From Akkermansia muciniphila (GTDB lineage: Bacteria > Verrucomicrobiota > Verrucomicrobiia > Verrucomicrobiales > Akkermansiaceae), in contig NZ_PJKB01000002.1 in assembly GCF_002884975.1 (NCBI RefSeq), forward strand, positions 62,001-126,000: 64,000 nucleotides of DNA, given 5' to 3'. Positions within the stretch are counted from its first letter, which is position 1; each line of letters begins with the position of its first letter. Below, piece by piece: positions 1 to 9,900 of this stretch. The position numbers were made by a program, and so were the translations under genes. The notes under the pieces were generated by a model. That model searched no databases, was not told the origin of the DNA, and saw nothing but the letters and a program-made list of their open reading frames with translations.

Positions 1-109
1 AGGTGACCAGGGAATAGGCCGTCTTCCCTGCCCATTCTCCGGGCGCGGATGGCACGGGGCTTCAAGGACGGGAGAGGCCACTCCTTCTCCTGTTTTGAAC
101 CGCCATAAA

Positions 110-142
110 CAAAGGGCTGTTCCACATGCGGTGAAACAGCCC
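110..142 (-). terminator. Terminator of the transketolase gene
   Basis: An 8-bp perfect stem (114-121 with 135-142, extended inward by three more pairs after one mismatch) lies just downstream of the transketolase stop. On the minus strand it is followed by TTTGTTT, as expected of a rho-independent terminator. Confidence 0.7.
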
Positions 143-173
143 CTGAAAAGGAATGGCGGCAAAACGCCGCAAA

Positions 174-2177
174 CTATTTGGCGAGCACTTTTTGAACAGC
201 GGCAACGACGTTGTCCACGTTCATGCCGAGTTCTTCCAGCACCTGCGCCCCGGGAGCGGAAAAGCCGAAGCGGTTGATGCCCACGGCCTCACCCTGGCAG
301 CCCAGGTATTTCCACCAGAGGTCCGTCACCCCGGCTTCCACGGACACCCTCTTCACGCAGGAGGAGGGGATCACGCTTTCCCGGTATTCCGCAGGCTGCG
401 CGTCAAAGCGGAAGAAGCTGGGCATGGAAACCACGCGGATTCCTTCCCCGATCTGTTCCGCGGCTTTCAGGGCCAGTTCCAGCTCTGAACCGCTGGCCAG
501 AATGACGGCTTTCAGTTCCCCCTGCTCCCGCCGGGCGATGTAGCCGCCTTTCAGCACGCCCTGGCGGCGCGTCTCCACGGGGATGTCATTCAGGGTGGCG
601 ACCTTCTGCCGGGTCAGGATCAGGGCGGTGGGGCCTTCGGCGCGCTGCAGGGCGGCCATCCAGGCTCCGGCGGTTTCTTCCGGGTCCGCCGGACGGATGA
701 CGTCCAGGTTGGGAATCACGCGGAGGCCGGAAACGGTTTCCACCGGCTGGTGGGTGGGGCCGTCTTCGCCCACGGCCACGGAATCGTGCGTCAGGATGTA
801 GGTAACGGGCAGGCCGCTGAGGGCGGCCACGCGGATCGCGCCGCGCATGTAGTCCACAAACACGCAGAAGGTGGCGGCGCTCACGCGGAACAGCCCGTCA
901 TAGGCAATGCCGTTGCAGATGGCGGCCATGGCATGTTCACGGATGCCGAACCAGAAGTTGCGGCCTTCCGGATTTTCTGCGGAGAAGTCTCCCGCACCGG
1001 AAAGGTAATTCTTGTTGGAGCTGTACAGGTCCGCGCTGGTGGTCAGGAACCACGGGTCCGCCTTGGCGATGGCGTTGATGGCCACGGAACCGGCGGAACG
1101 GGTGGCGTCACTGTAATCCGCGGGGAAGGGGGGGATGTCCTTGTCCGTGATGGAGGCGTCCACGCCCCTGGCGCAGGCGTCCATGCCGGAATCCAGCTCT
1201 GCGGCCAGTTCCGGATAGGAGGCGCGCCATTTCCGGTACGTGGCTTCCCAGGCGGTGAAGGCGGCTTCCCTCCCGGCCCGGAGGCTGTTGAAGAAGCTGC
1301 GGACGTCTTCAGATACATAATAGCGTTCTCCTGCGGGAATTCCCCAGTTGGCGTGGGCTTCCTCCTGGAGCTTGGCTCCGCCTTCACCGTGGCCCTTGGT
1401 GGTTCCTTCAATGCCGGGAATGCCTTTGCCGATGACGGTCTTGGCAATGATAAGCTGGGGCTTGCCATTTTTGGCCGCCTTGGCGGCTTCCACCGCTTCC
1501 GCGATGGCCTTGAGGTCATGGCCGTCAATCTGGCGCACGTCCCAGCCCAGGGCTTCATACATGGCGCGCGGGTCCGCAATCTGGGTGCGGTCCGCCGGGG
1601 CGTCCAGCGTGATGTCGTTGGAATCGTAAATAAGAATAAGGTTGTCCAGTTTCAGGACGGCGGCCAGGGCGATGGATTCTCGCGCCACGCCTTCCTGAAG
1701 GCAGCCGTCCCCCGTCAGGCAGAAAACGTGCTGGGTGAAGATGTCCATGCCGGGCTTGTTGAACCGCGCGGCGGCGCGCCTGGCGGAAAGGGCGAAGCCT
1801 ACGGCGTTCGCAATGCCCTGGCCCAGCGGCCCCGTGGTGCATTCCACACCCTCCGTATCCCGGAATTCCGGGTGGCCCGGCGTGATGGAGCCCTTGTGGC
1901 GGAAGCCCTTGAGGTCTTCAATGCCGATGTTGAATCCCGACAGGTGAAGCCAGCCGTAAAGGAACATGGAGCCATGGCCGGCAGAGAGAATGAAGCGGTC
2001 ACGGTTGAGCCAGCGGGGCTGCGCGGGGCAGATGTTGAGCAGGTCGCCGAACAGGACGGCCCCGATTTCTGCGCATCCCAGCGGCAGGCCCAGGTGGCCG
2101 GAGGCACAGTCGTGAACGGCATCCATGGCAAGTCCCCGCGCCTGGTTGGCGGCTTTTTGGAGAAGGTCAAGATTCAT
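174..2177 (-). CDS. tkt: Transketolase
   Basis: Thiamine-diphosphate enzyme moving two-carbon ketol units between sugar phosphates in the non-oxidative pentose phosphate pathway; cytosolic. The 667-residue length is typical. Visible family features are the N-terminal SAGHGSM segment (about 66-72), GPLGQG (about 115), the ThDP-binding GDG with its downstream IYDSNDI (about 154-185), and a pyrimidine-binding domain with [10 protein letters not shown]. The start at 2177 ([15 protein letters not shown]) is preferred over an upstream in-frame start at 2207, because the extra ten residues do not resemble the family N-terminus. The gene stands alone, divergent from catalase, and ends at a strong hairpin. 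Confidence 0.95.
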   Translation of the reverse strand: MNLDLLQKAANQARGLAMDAVHDCASGHLGLPLGCAEIGAVLFGDLLNICPAQPRWLNRDRFILSAGHGSMFLYGWLHLSGFNIGIEDLKGFRHKGSITPGHPEFRDTEGVECTTGPLGQGIANAVGFALSARRAAARFNKPGMDIFTQHVFCLTGDGCLQEGVARESIALAAVLKLDNLILIYDSNDITLDAPADRTQIADPRAMYEALGWDVRQIDGHDLKAIAEAVEAAKAAKNGKPQLIIAKTVIGKGIPGIEGTTKGHGEGGAKLQEEAHANWGIPAGERYYVSEDVRSFFNSLRAGREAAFTAWEATYRKWRASYPELAAELDSGMDACARGVDASITDKDIPPFPADYSDATRSAGSVAINAIAKADPWFLTTSADLYSSNKNYLSGAGDFSAENPEGRNFWFGIREHAMAAICNGIAYDGLFRVSAATFCVFVDYMRGAIRVAALSGLPVTYILTHDSVAVGEDGPTHQPVETVSGLRVIPNLDVIRPADPEETAGAWMAALQRAEGPTALILTRQKVATLNDIPVETRRQGVLKGGYIARREQGELKAVILASGSELELALKAAEQIGEGIRVVSMPSFFRFDAQPAEYRESVIPSSCVKRVSVEAGVTDLWWKYLGCQGEAVGINRFGFSAPGAQVLEELGMNVDNVVAAVQKVLAK

Positions 2178-2318
2178 GCCCGGGCAATATGAGCAGATCA
2201 GCCACATATTGAAAGCCTAAAATGCGTCTCCGGCAACGCTTTCGGCGTGATGGAACCGTCTGTGAAAGGCCGCAGGCGGAAGGAGCTTTTTTCTTTCTTC
2301 CCACGGGTGGAAACTCCG

Positions 2319-2347
2319 TTGACATGCTTGGAAAATTAGTTTTTAAT
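2319..2347 (+). promoter_or_regulatory. Sigma-70-like promoter of the catalase gene
   Basis: TTGACA at 2319-2324 and TTTAAT at 2342-2347 are separated by 17 bases, a near-consensus housekeeping promoter. The catalase ATG lies only 21 bases beyond the -10 box, so the 5' leader should be very short. Confidence 0.6.
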
Positions 2348-2359
2348 AATTCTAACTAA
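2336..2359. promoter_or_regulatory. PerR/Fur-type palindrome over the catalase -10 box
   Basis: TTAGTT (2336-2341) and AACTAA (2354-2359) are perfect inverted arms around an AT-rich centre. The inner 15 bases 2341-2355 agree with the Bacillus PerR box (TTATAATNATTATAA) at 12 of its 14 specified positions. It overlaps the -10 box and likely start site, where a repressor would block transcription. The match was made by eye; the bound protein is inferred. Confidence 0.5.
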
Positions 2360-2367
2360 AAGACACC

Positions 2368-3816
2368 ATGAGCGACCAAAAGAATTTAACAACCGCCGTC
2401 GGAGCGCCCGTTCCGGATAATGAAAACGTACTTACGGCCGGCCCCCGCGGTCCCATGCTGCTGCAGGACGTATGGTTCCTGGAAAAACTGGCTCATTTTG
2501 ACCGTGAAGTTATTCCGGAAAGGCGCATGCACGCCAAGGGCTCCGGAGCTTTCGGCACCTTTACGGTGACTCATGATATTACCCGGTATACCAGGGCGGC
2601 GCTGTTTTCCGGAGTGGGCAAGAAGACGGACCTGCTGATGCGTTTTTCCACGGTGGCCGGGGAGAGGGGCGCGGCGGACGCGGAGCGTGATATCCGCGGC
2701 TTCGCCATCAAGTTTTATACGGAGGAAGGCAACTGGGACCTGGTGGGCAACAACACGCCGGTCTTCTTCCTGCGTGACCCGCTCAAGTTCCCGGACCTGA
2801 ACCACGCCATCAAGCGTGATCCGCGCACCAACATGAGGAGCGCGCGCAACAACTGGGACTTCTGGACCTCCCTTCCGGAAGCCTTCCACCAGGTCACCGT
2901 AGTCATGAGCGACCGCGGCATTCCCGCCTCCTACCGCCACATGCACGGCTTCGGCAGCCATGCGTTCAGCATGCTGAACGCGGATAACGAACGGGTGTGG
3001 GTGAAATTCCATTTCAAAACCCAGCAGGGCATCAGGAACCTGACGGATGCGGAGGCGGAAGCCATCATTGCGAAGGACCGGGAAAGCCATCAGCGGGATT
3101 TGTATGAAAGCATTGAACGGAAAGACTTTCCGCGCTGGACGATGTACATCCAGGTGATGACCCAGGAGCAGGCCAAGGCATGCCCCTTCAATCCGTTTGA
3201 CCTGACCAAGGTATGGCCGCACGGAGATTATCCCCTCATTGAAGTGGGCGTGCTGGAACTCAACCGGAATCCGGACAACTACTTCGCCCAGATTGAACAG
3301 GCGGCGTTCAATCCGGCCAATGTGGTTCCCGGAATCAGCTTTTCCCCGGACAAGATGCTCCAGGGGCGCCTGTTCTCCTACGGGGACGCCCAGCGGTACC
3401 GGCTGGGAGTGAACCACAACCAGATTCCGGTGAATGCCCCCCGCTGCCCGTTCCACAGCTACCACCGGGACGGCATGATGCGCGTGGACGACAATGCGGG
3501 AAGCACGCTGGGCTATGAACCGAACAGCTACGGGGAATGGAAGGAACAGCCGGAATTCCGGGAACCGCCGCTTGAACTGGACGGCGCGGCCTGGCACTGG
3601 GATTTCCATGAGGACGACCATGACTACTATTCCCAGCCCCGCGCCCTGTTCCGCCTGATGGCTCCGGAACAGAGGGAAGCCCTGTACGGCAATACGGCCC
3701 GCGCCATGGGAGATGCGCCGGACTTCATCAAGCAGCGCCACATTGACCACTGCATGGAATGCGACCCGGAATACGGGGAAGGCGTTGCCAGGGCCCTCGG
3801 CATGTTTAAAGGGTAA
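2368..3816 (+). CDS. katA: Monofunctional heme catalase
   Basis: Decomposes hydrogen peroxide to water and oxygen. The 482-residue length matches small-subunit (clade 3) catalases. The distal heme histidine is H55 in [12 protein letters not shown], and the proximal heme ligand is Y338 in [11 protein letters not shown]. The [16 protein letters not shown] core is intact, and there is no signal peptide, so the protein is cytosolic. A near-consensus promoter overlapped by a PerR/Fur-like palindrome lies upstream, which suggests peroxide- or iron-dependent control. It is monocistronic and ends at a strong terminator. Confidence 0.96.
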   Translation: MSDQKNLTTAVGAPVPDNENVLTAGPRGPMLLQDVWFLEKLAHFDREVIPERRMHAKGSGAFGTFTVTHDITRYTRAALFSGVGKKTDLLMRFSTVAGERGAADAERDIRGFAIKFYTEEGNWDLVGNNTPVFFLRDPLKFPDLNHAIKRDPRTNMRSARNNWDFWTSLPEAFHQVTVVMSDRGIPASYRHMHGFGSHAFSMLNADNERVWVKFHFKTQQGIRNLTDAEAEAIIAKDRESHQRDLYESIERKDFPRWTMYIQVMTQEQAKACPFNPFDLTKVWPHGDYPLIEVGVLELNRNPDNYFAQIEQAAFNPANVVPGISFSPDKMLQGRLFSYGDAQRYRLGVNHNQIPVNAPRCPFHSYHRDGMMRVDDNAGSTLGYEPNSYGEWKEQPEFREPPLELDGAAWHWDFHEDDHDYYSQPRALFRLMAPEQREALYGNTARAMGDAPDFIKQRHIDHCMECDPEYGEGVARALGMFKG

Positions 3817-3836
3817 CCGCACCCGCTGAACCTTTC

Positions 3837-3880
3837 CCGGGCGGAAGCTTCCTGTTACGGAAACTCCCGCCCGGTTTTTT
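3837..3880 (+). terminator. Terminator of the catalase gene
   Basis: An 8-bp perfect GC stem (3837-3844 with 3867-3874) is followed directly by six T. The stop codon of the convergent gene on the other strand falls inside the loop. Confidence 0.85.
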
Positions 3881-4517
3881 CTGGTGTTGGGGCGCCCTGT
3901 CCGGCGCTTGCCGGGAGGAGGTTCACAGGATGTTCCGGGCGCGGGACAGGCTCCTGCCGCCGTGGTTCCGGCTGATAAGGGGCTAAAAGAATCCGGTTCT
4001 GCACCAGGGTTCCCAGGCGGCCCAGCCTGTCCCGGACGGTTTCCATGAAAACGTCCGGAGGCAGGTACACCATCAGGCATTTTTTCTTTCCGCCCTTTAT
4101 GGCTTTCAGGGAATCGTACATTTCCTGGTCCCTGCCCAGGGGATGGAAGCGGCCTGCCATCCATGTTCCCGTGCGGAACAGAATAACCGGGAAACGGACG
4201 TATTCCGGAATTTCCTGGATTTCATAAGGCTGGTCTTCGGGCTGCTGAAACCTCCATGACTGGAAAGCCGGCAATTCAAAAAGAAACACGGGCCCCGGAA
4301 AAGCGGGCTTCATGCGGATACGCACGGCATGGGGATACTTGTCCGTAAAGAGGCGGAGACGGTGTTCCAGTTCCCGGAGAGTATTACGGCGGCCAACGAG
4401 CAGGAAAGCGCCTTCCGCCTGTATTCCGTTTGCCGGCAGTTCTTCTTTCCCTTCTTCCGCGAAAACGGAAGAAGAGCATATGGCTCCGGCGAACAGAAGG
4501 GAAATAGCCCTGGTCAT
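3855..4517 (-). CDS. Secreted protein of unknown function
   Basis: A 220-residue protein not assigned to any family here. Residues 1-20 form a signal peptide ending in VFA, so it is probably periplasmic or surface exposed. The body is mixed alpha/beta with hydrophobic strands (FLLVGRR, PVFLFELPAF, FPVILFRTG). The last 45 residues are rich in Pro, Arg and Gln and look disordered. No cysteine pair or metal motif is visible apart from single cysteines. It converges on catalase and overlaps its terminator. Codon use resembles the neighbours, so the frame is probably real. Confidence 0.7.
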   Translation of the reverse strand: MTRAISLLFAGAICSSSVFAEEGKEELPANGIQAEGAFLLVGRRNTLRELEHRLRLFTDKYPHAVRIRMKPAFPGPVFLFELPAFQSWRFQQPEDQPYEIQEIPEYVRFPVILFRTGTWMAGRFHPLGRDQEMYDSLKAIKGGKKKCLMVYLPPDVFMETVRDRLGRLGTLVQNRILLAPYQPEPRRQEPVPRPEHPVNLLPASAGQGAPTPEKTGREFP

Positions 4518-4800
4518 GGTTCAACTATGCTCCCTGCATGCGGTTGGTGTCAACGGACGTCTTTCCTCGGAAGCCTTTGTTACTCAAAAGTTATTTTGAA
4601 TGGAATCTCCCTGGGGAAAAGAGCTGGCGGGATTTGCCAGGGTTTTTTAATGGAGAGAAAGCGCTTCCCATGCCCGCAACAATGAGGCGCCCGTTTTTCA
4701 GGAAAATGGCGGGGCGCCGGGCGGATGGGACTTTGGCCGGGAAGAACGTGCTTTCTCCTTCCCGCGGCAACGGCGCATGATGTATAGTGAGGGCAGACGT

Positions 4801-5568
4801 ATGAAAATCGTAGTGAAGGTAGGGACGGGTGTTCTGACCCGTGAAAACGGGACATTGGACGGTTCTTCCATCGTGCATCTGGTGAGCGGCCTGGCGGACC
4901 TGATGCAGCAGGGGCACCAGGTGGTTCTGGTAAGTTCCGGCGCCGTCGGTTCCGGAGTGTCCGTGCTGGGGCTGCCGTCCTATCCGCAGGAGCTGTCCCT
5001 GAAGCAGGCTTGCGCGGCGGTGGGGCAGACGCGGCTGATGCAGACGTATGAGAATCTTTTCAGCCATTTTAATGTGGACGTGGCACAGCTTTTGCTGACG
5101 GCGGAGGATTTGAAGCGCCGCCGCCCCAACGTGCAGGCCACGCTGATGCGCCTGTTTGAACACGGGAGGATTATCCCGATTGTGAATGAAAACGACACCG
5201 TTTCCGTGGAGGAACTGAAGTTTGGGGATAACGACATTCTTTCCGTCCATATGGCGCGCATGGTGGGGGCGGATGCCCTGTTCATCCTGACGAGCGTGGA
5301 CGGCCTGTACCCCCCCGGCGGCAGCCGTGACGCCATCATTCCCCGGGTGGAGGATGTAGACGCCGTCCTGGCGTTTGCGGAAGATGACCGTGGCCGCTTT
5401 TCCATGGGCGGCATGAGCGCCAAGCTCCAGGCCGTGCGGGAGGCCGTGAACGCGGGTATAGGCACTTACATGATGCATGGGCACCATCCGGAACGCATTG
5501 GCCTGCTGCTGGAGGGCAAGGCGGAAGGCGCGGGAACGTTTTTTGTACCGAAAGGAGCAGGAAAATGA
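4801..5568 (+). CDS. proB: Glutamate 5-kinase (single-domain form)
   Basis: Phosphorylates glutamate to gamma-glutamyl phosphate, the first step of proline synthesis. It shows the amino-acid-kinase fold: KIVVKVGTGVLT at the N-terminus, SSGAVGSG, the NENDTVS segment and SVDGLY, then GGMSAKLQA. At 255 residues it lacks the C-terminal PUA domain of the E. coli enzyme (367 residues); single-domain versions occur in other bacteria. The start at 4801 is favoured by GAGGG at 4789-4793, seven bases upstream; an in-frame ATG at 4777 lacks such a site. It overlaps proA by the ATGA arrangement. Confidence 0.92.
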   Translation: MKIVVKVGTGVLTRENGTLDGSSIVHLVSGLADLMQQGHQVVLVSSGAVGSGVSVLGLPSYPQELSLKQACAAVGQTRLMQTYENLFSHFNVDVAQLLLTAEDLKRRRPNVQATLMRLFEHGRIIPIVNENDTVSVEELKFGDNDILSVHMARMVGADALFILTSVDGLYPPGGSRDAIIPRVEDVDAVLAFAEDDRGRFSMGGMSAKLQAVREAVNAGIGTYMMHGHHPERIGLLLEGKAEGAGTFFVPKGAGK

Positions 5569-6854
5569 CGCTGGAAAATCCTCTTGAACCCGTAGGGCGC
5601 GCGGCCCTGGCGGCCTCCCGGGAGATGCTGGCCCTGGGACCGGAGGAAAAAGCGGACGCCCTGCGCCGCATGGCCGCGGCAGTACGCGCGGCGGTGGCGC
5701 GCATCTTGCAGGAGAACGCCTTGGACATGGAGGAGGCCGGGACCGCCGGGCGCAATGCCGCGTTTCTGGACAGGCTGCTGCTGACCCCTGACCGTGTGGA
5801 GCGCATGGCGCATGGCATGGAGCAGGTGGCGGAACTTCCCGATCCCGTAGGCGAGCGCATCCGTGAATGGACGCGCCCGAACGGGCTGCATATCCGCCAG
5901 GTGCGCGTGCCCCTGGGAGTAATCGGCTTTATTTATGAGAGCCGCGGCACTGTGACCTGTGACGCGGCGGCCCTGTGCCTGAAGTCCGGCAACGCGGTCA
6001 TTTTGCGCGGCGGGAGCGAATCCCTGCGTACCAACCGCGTTCTGGCGGAGGCGCTGCGCGGCGCGTTAAAGGAGTCCGCCGTTCCGGTGGACGCCCTGCA
6101 GCTTCTGGCTTCAGGCAGCCGTGACGAGGTACGGCAGCTGTGCGAGCTGGATTCCTGCCTGAACGTCATTATTCCGCGGGGCGGGAAGGGGCTTATCCGC
6201 GCCGTCATGGAGTACGCCAGAGTGCCCGTGCTGAAGCATTTGGACGGCATTTGCCATGTGTACGTGGATGCCGCGGCGGATTTGGAGATGGCCGTCAATA
6301 TACTGGATGACGCCAAGACGCAGCGTCCGGGCGTCTGCAATGCGGCGGAAACCCTGCTGGTGGATGCCGCCGTGGCGGAACGTTTTCTTCCCATGGCGGC
6401 GGACCGCATGCGCCTGCGCGGCGTGGAGTGCCGCGTGTGCGGACGGAGCAGGCCGTTTTTCGGCCCGGAAGCCGTTGCCGCGTCAGAGGAGGACTGGTCT
6501 ACGGAGTATGAAGACCTGATCCTGTCCGTGAAGGTGGTGGACGGCGTCCGGGACGCCGTGGAGCATGTCAACCGCTACGGCTCCCACCACAGTGATTCCA
6601 TTATTACGGAGGATGGAAAGGCCCGTGATTATTTCTTGCGGCGGGTGGACAGCGCGTGCGTCTACCATAATTGCTCCACGCGGCTCAGCGACGGGGAGGA
6701 ATTCGGCTTCGGCGCGGAGATTGGCATAGGTACGGACAAGTTCCATGCGCGCGGACCGATGGCCCTGCGGGAGCTGACCTCCTACAAGTATGTCATTGAA
6801 GGCAGCGGGCAGATGAAGGACCCTTCCCGAATTCCGGGGGAAGACCGCGCCTGA
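5565..6854 (+). CDS. proA: Gamma-glutamyl phosphate reductase
   Basis: NADPH-dependent reductase converting gamma-glutamyl phosphate to glutamate semialdehyde, the second step of proline synthesis. Its 429 residues are typical of ProA. The catalytic cysteine is C258 in RPGVCNAAETLL, and the family segments GVIGFIYESRG and EFGFGAEIGIGTDK are present. The ATG overlaps the proB TGA by four bases, so the kinase and reductase, which share an unstable intermediate, are translationally coupled. Confidence 0.95.
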   Translation: MTLENPLEPVGRAALAASREMLALGPEEKADALRRMAAAVRAAVARILQENALDMEEAGTAGRNAAFLDRLLLTPDRVERMAHGMEQVAELPDPVGERIREWTRPNGLHIRQVRVPLGVIGFIYESRGTVTCDAAALCLKSGNAVILRGGSESLRTNRVLAEALRGALKESAVPVDALQLLASGSRDEVRQLCELDSCLNVIIPRGGKGLIRAVMEYARVPVLKHLDGICHVYVDAAADLEMAVNILDDAKTQRPGVCNAAETLLVDAAVAERFLPMAADRMRLRGVECRVCGRSRPFFGPEAVAASEEDWSTEYEDLILSVKVVDGVRDAVEHVNRYGSHHSDSIITEDGKARDYFLRRVDSACVYHNCSTRLSDGEEFGFGAEIGIGTDKFHARGPMALRELTSYKYVIEGSGQMKDPSRIPGEDRA

Positions 6855-6937
6855 ACAGGCACGTCCGCAATCAGAAAGGGAGCACCGCAGCATGGCCGCG
6901 ATGCTCCCCGCTTGTACACACCCCTGAAGAAGCCCCG

Positions 6938-9900
6938 TTAGAAAGTCAGCCTGTAGCCGATGCTTCCGTTGAAGCTGGTGGCGCGGCTGCGGAAGTCCGC
7001 ATTGACATCCGCAAAGACGGAGCTGGTGTAACCCACCGGAATGGTGATGCCCGCGCCTGCCTGCACGCCGGTGGCGCCTTCCCTGGCGCCGTTTATGCGG
7101 AATCCTGCGCCGGGCACGCCGGCGGGCGCCAGCGCAGCCGTGGTTTTCCGGTCGCCCAGGAGCTGGACAACCTGAACCCGCAGTTCACCCATGGACGCGC
7201 GGCCTGTCAGGTTGCTGGAGAGCTCCCCGCGGAGCCTCGCCCCCAGTCCCACGGTTCCGTAGGTGGAATCCATGTCGTCCACGCTCATGCCCAGGCCCCC
7301 TGATTCCGTGAAGCCGTCCATCCGGCTCTTGTACACGGAGGCGTTCACCAGGGGCTGGAGCGCGGAGGTTTTGTTCTCATTCAGGTACAGGTCATACGTG
7401 CCTTCATAAAAGGCGCCGTAGCTGCTGCCGCTGGTGCTGCCGTGCATGGCGTACATGCCGGCTCCGGGGATGCCTGCGGTGCGGTCCAGGGAAGCGTCGT
7501 TCCATCCGTAGGTGAGGATGACGTTGTGCGCCCAGCGGCCTGACTGGATGCGGAAGAACAGATTGCCATAGTAGGAGTCCAGGTCTCCGTTCGCCATGTA
7601 GGCGTCCAGGTCGCCATAGTTGGCGGAAAAGGCCGCTCCCCATACGAAGCTGTCGCTGCACGTCACGTCAAATCCGAAGGTGCCGCCCCAGGTGTTAAGC
7701 TTGTAGCCTGATTCGTCCATCCGGTCATCCAGCTTGCGGTAGCCGCCTTCCCCTTCAATCCAGGCGTTGAAGCAGGGCAGGTCATCGTTGATGTACTGCG
7801 GGGAGGCTCCCATCTGGGTGAGGCGGTTGCGCAGGTGGAGCACCTGGTCCCGGAGGGCTCCCTTCTGGGCGGAGTGCAGGGCGGTGACGCCGCTGCCCGC
7901 ATAGGAGGAGAGGGCGGATTGAAGGGCGCCCGCGTCCCCTATGGCCTGGGCGGTGCCCACGGCGTTGAGGAATTCCATCATGGCCGGGGTGATGCTTCCG
8001 GGGGAGGAAGTGACGGCCCACAGGCTGTCCACCGCGGCTCTCTGGTTTTCCGTGGAGGCGAAGTCCTTCAGCGGGCTGTCTCCCAGTTTGGTGAAGTGGA
8101 CCTGGAACAGCTTGCCGTCGTCGGAGAGTATCTTGCTGATGTCATAGACGAGGTTGGCGAAGCCGGCATGGGTCAGGTTCACCATGTCCGCCGTCCAGGT
8201 TTCCCCGTTCGCCGTGGCCAGGCCGTTTTCCGCATAGAAGGCGTTGATGGTGAATTCCGGCAGGATGGCCCAGTCTCCCGCGGTACCCAGGCCGTAAATG
8301 TTGACGTTGATGGACGGGTCCGCCCCGTTGATGCGGATGGAGCCGTTTTCCGCCTTCACGGCGGCCCAGGCGTTGTCCGCGCTGTGGGCCAGCGTTTCCG
8401 TATTGACGGTGAGGTCCAGGGAGGCGCCGGAGGCCAGATCGGCCGCCACGCCGCCGTTATTGCCGGTCAGCACGAGCTGGACCGCCCGCTGGTTGGGATT
8501 GCCGCCCAGGTACAGCTTGCCGTTGGAGGCGATGGAGAGCGTGTTGGCCGTGGTATTGTTCATCAGGGAGAGGTCCGCCGTGGCGTCCAGGCCGGAGGCG
8601 TCCCGAGTGTTGCTGCCGATGGAAATGTTCCTGTAGGTCATGGAGCCGTCCGCGGCCAGGTCCTTGTCTCCCAGGACGAGGTGGCCGCCCGCCCGGGCAT
8701 GGCTGACGTCCACGCCGCCATTCCCGGAGGAAAGGATGATCTGCGTGCCTTCGCCCCGGTGGGTGATGGCTCCCGTGCCGGTGATATCCCCCTTGAAGGA
8801 GTAGGTTTTCCCGTCGTTGGAGGCCAGTTCCAGACGTCCGTCTGCCCCCAGGTGGAGCGCGCCGTTTTCCTGCTCCTGGTGGAGCCCTTCCAGCGCGATC
8901 GTGGAGCCGTCCTGCAGGCGCAGGCTGCCGCCCCCCAGATGGAGCAGCACGTCTTCGCCCAGATTGCTGTCCGTGCCCAGAATCAGGTTGCAATTGTCCA
9001 GCTTCAGGGTGCCGGAGCCGGTGACGCTCGCATGAAGCGTCAGGTCTGAAAGAGTGTCTCTGGCGATGGTGAGCAGGGCGCCCCCGTTCAGGGTGATGGA
9101 GCCGGAGCCCGCCAGGTCCCCGGCGGCCAGGGAGGCGGAGTTCAGCGTCAGCGCGGCATCCTGCTCCACGTTCAGAGCGCCGGAGATGATGGAACTTTCC
9201 TTCGTGTTCTGGAGCACGAGCTCTCCCTGCTGCACGTCCAGAGCGGAGGCGGTCACCCTGCCGTCAACGGTCAGCCTCTGTTCCCCGTCCTTGACGAGCT
9301 GCGCCGCTCCTTCAATGGAGCCCGCGTAAGCGGTGTTGCCGGGTTTGTCCGGGTCTGCGGAGGTTTCATTCAGCAGCGTGATGATCACGTCGCTGTCCGT
9401 TCCCGTGTTCACGACGGCATCGGCTTCCGTGCCGGCCAGGTAGCGGATGGTGGTTGTTTTGTCTTCCGGCGCAGTGGCTGCGGACAGGTCAATGTTCAGT
9501 GTTCCGTTATTGGTGACGCTGGGGGTTGCCCCCAGGGTGCTGGCGGAGGTGACGTTTTTGGAAGCTCCCTTGTCAATGACCATGGCGTCCAGCTGGCCGA
9601 AGGAGATGATTACCTGGCCGCCTTCCGTCCGGGTAATGTCCCACGCCATGCCGTTGTATTCGCTCAGCGTGATGTGGTTGGTATCCGCGTGCAGGGCGGC
9701 GTTGGTGACGTGGAAGGCATAGTCCCCCGGAGCGGCGAGCAGCGCCACGGCATCCGCCGTCAGCGTCAGGGTCAGGTTCCCCAGGGTCAGAGTGGAATTA
9801 GCCGCGTCATTGAACTGGATGATTCCCGTGCCGTCCGCGCCCATGTTGGCGGCAGAAAGCCTCAATTGCGTGTCGGAGCCGGACAGGTCCGCATGGCCCG

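Noticed and set aside
750-2192. Long plus-strand frame opposite transketolase
   Set aside because: Shadow frame caused by high GC; no similarity to a protein, while the minus strand encodes an intact enzyme. Similar shadows opposite catalase, atpA/atpD, sufB and GH110 were also set aside.
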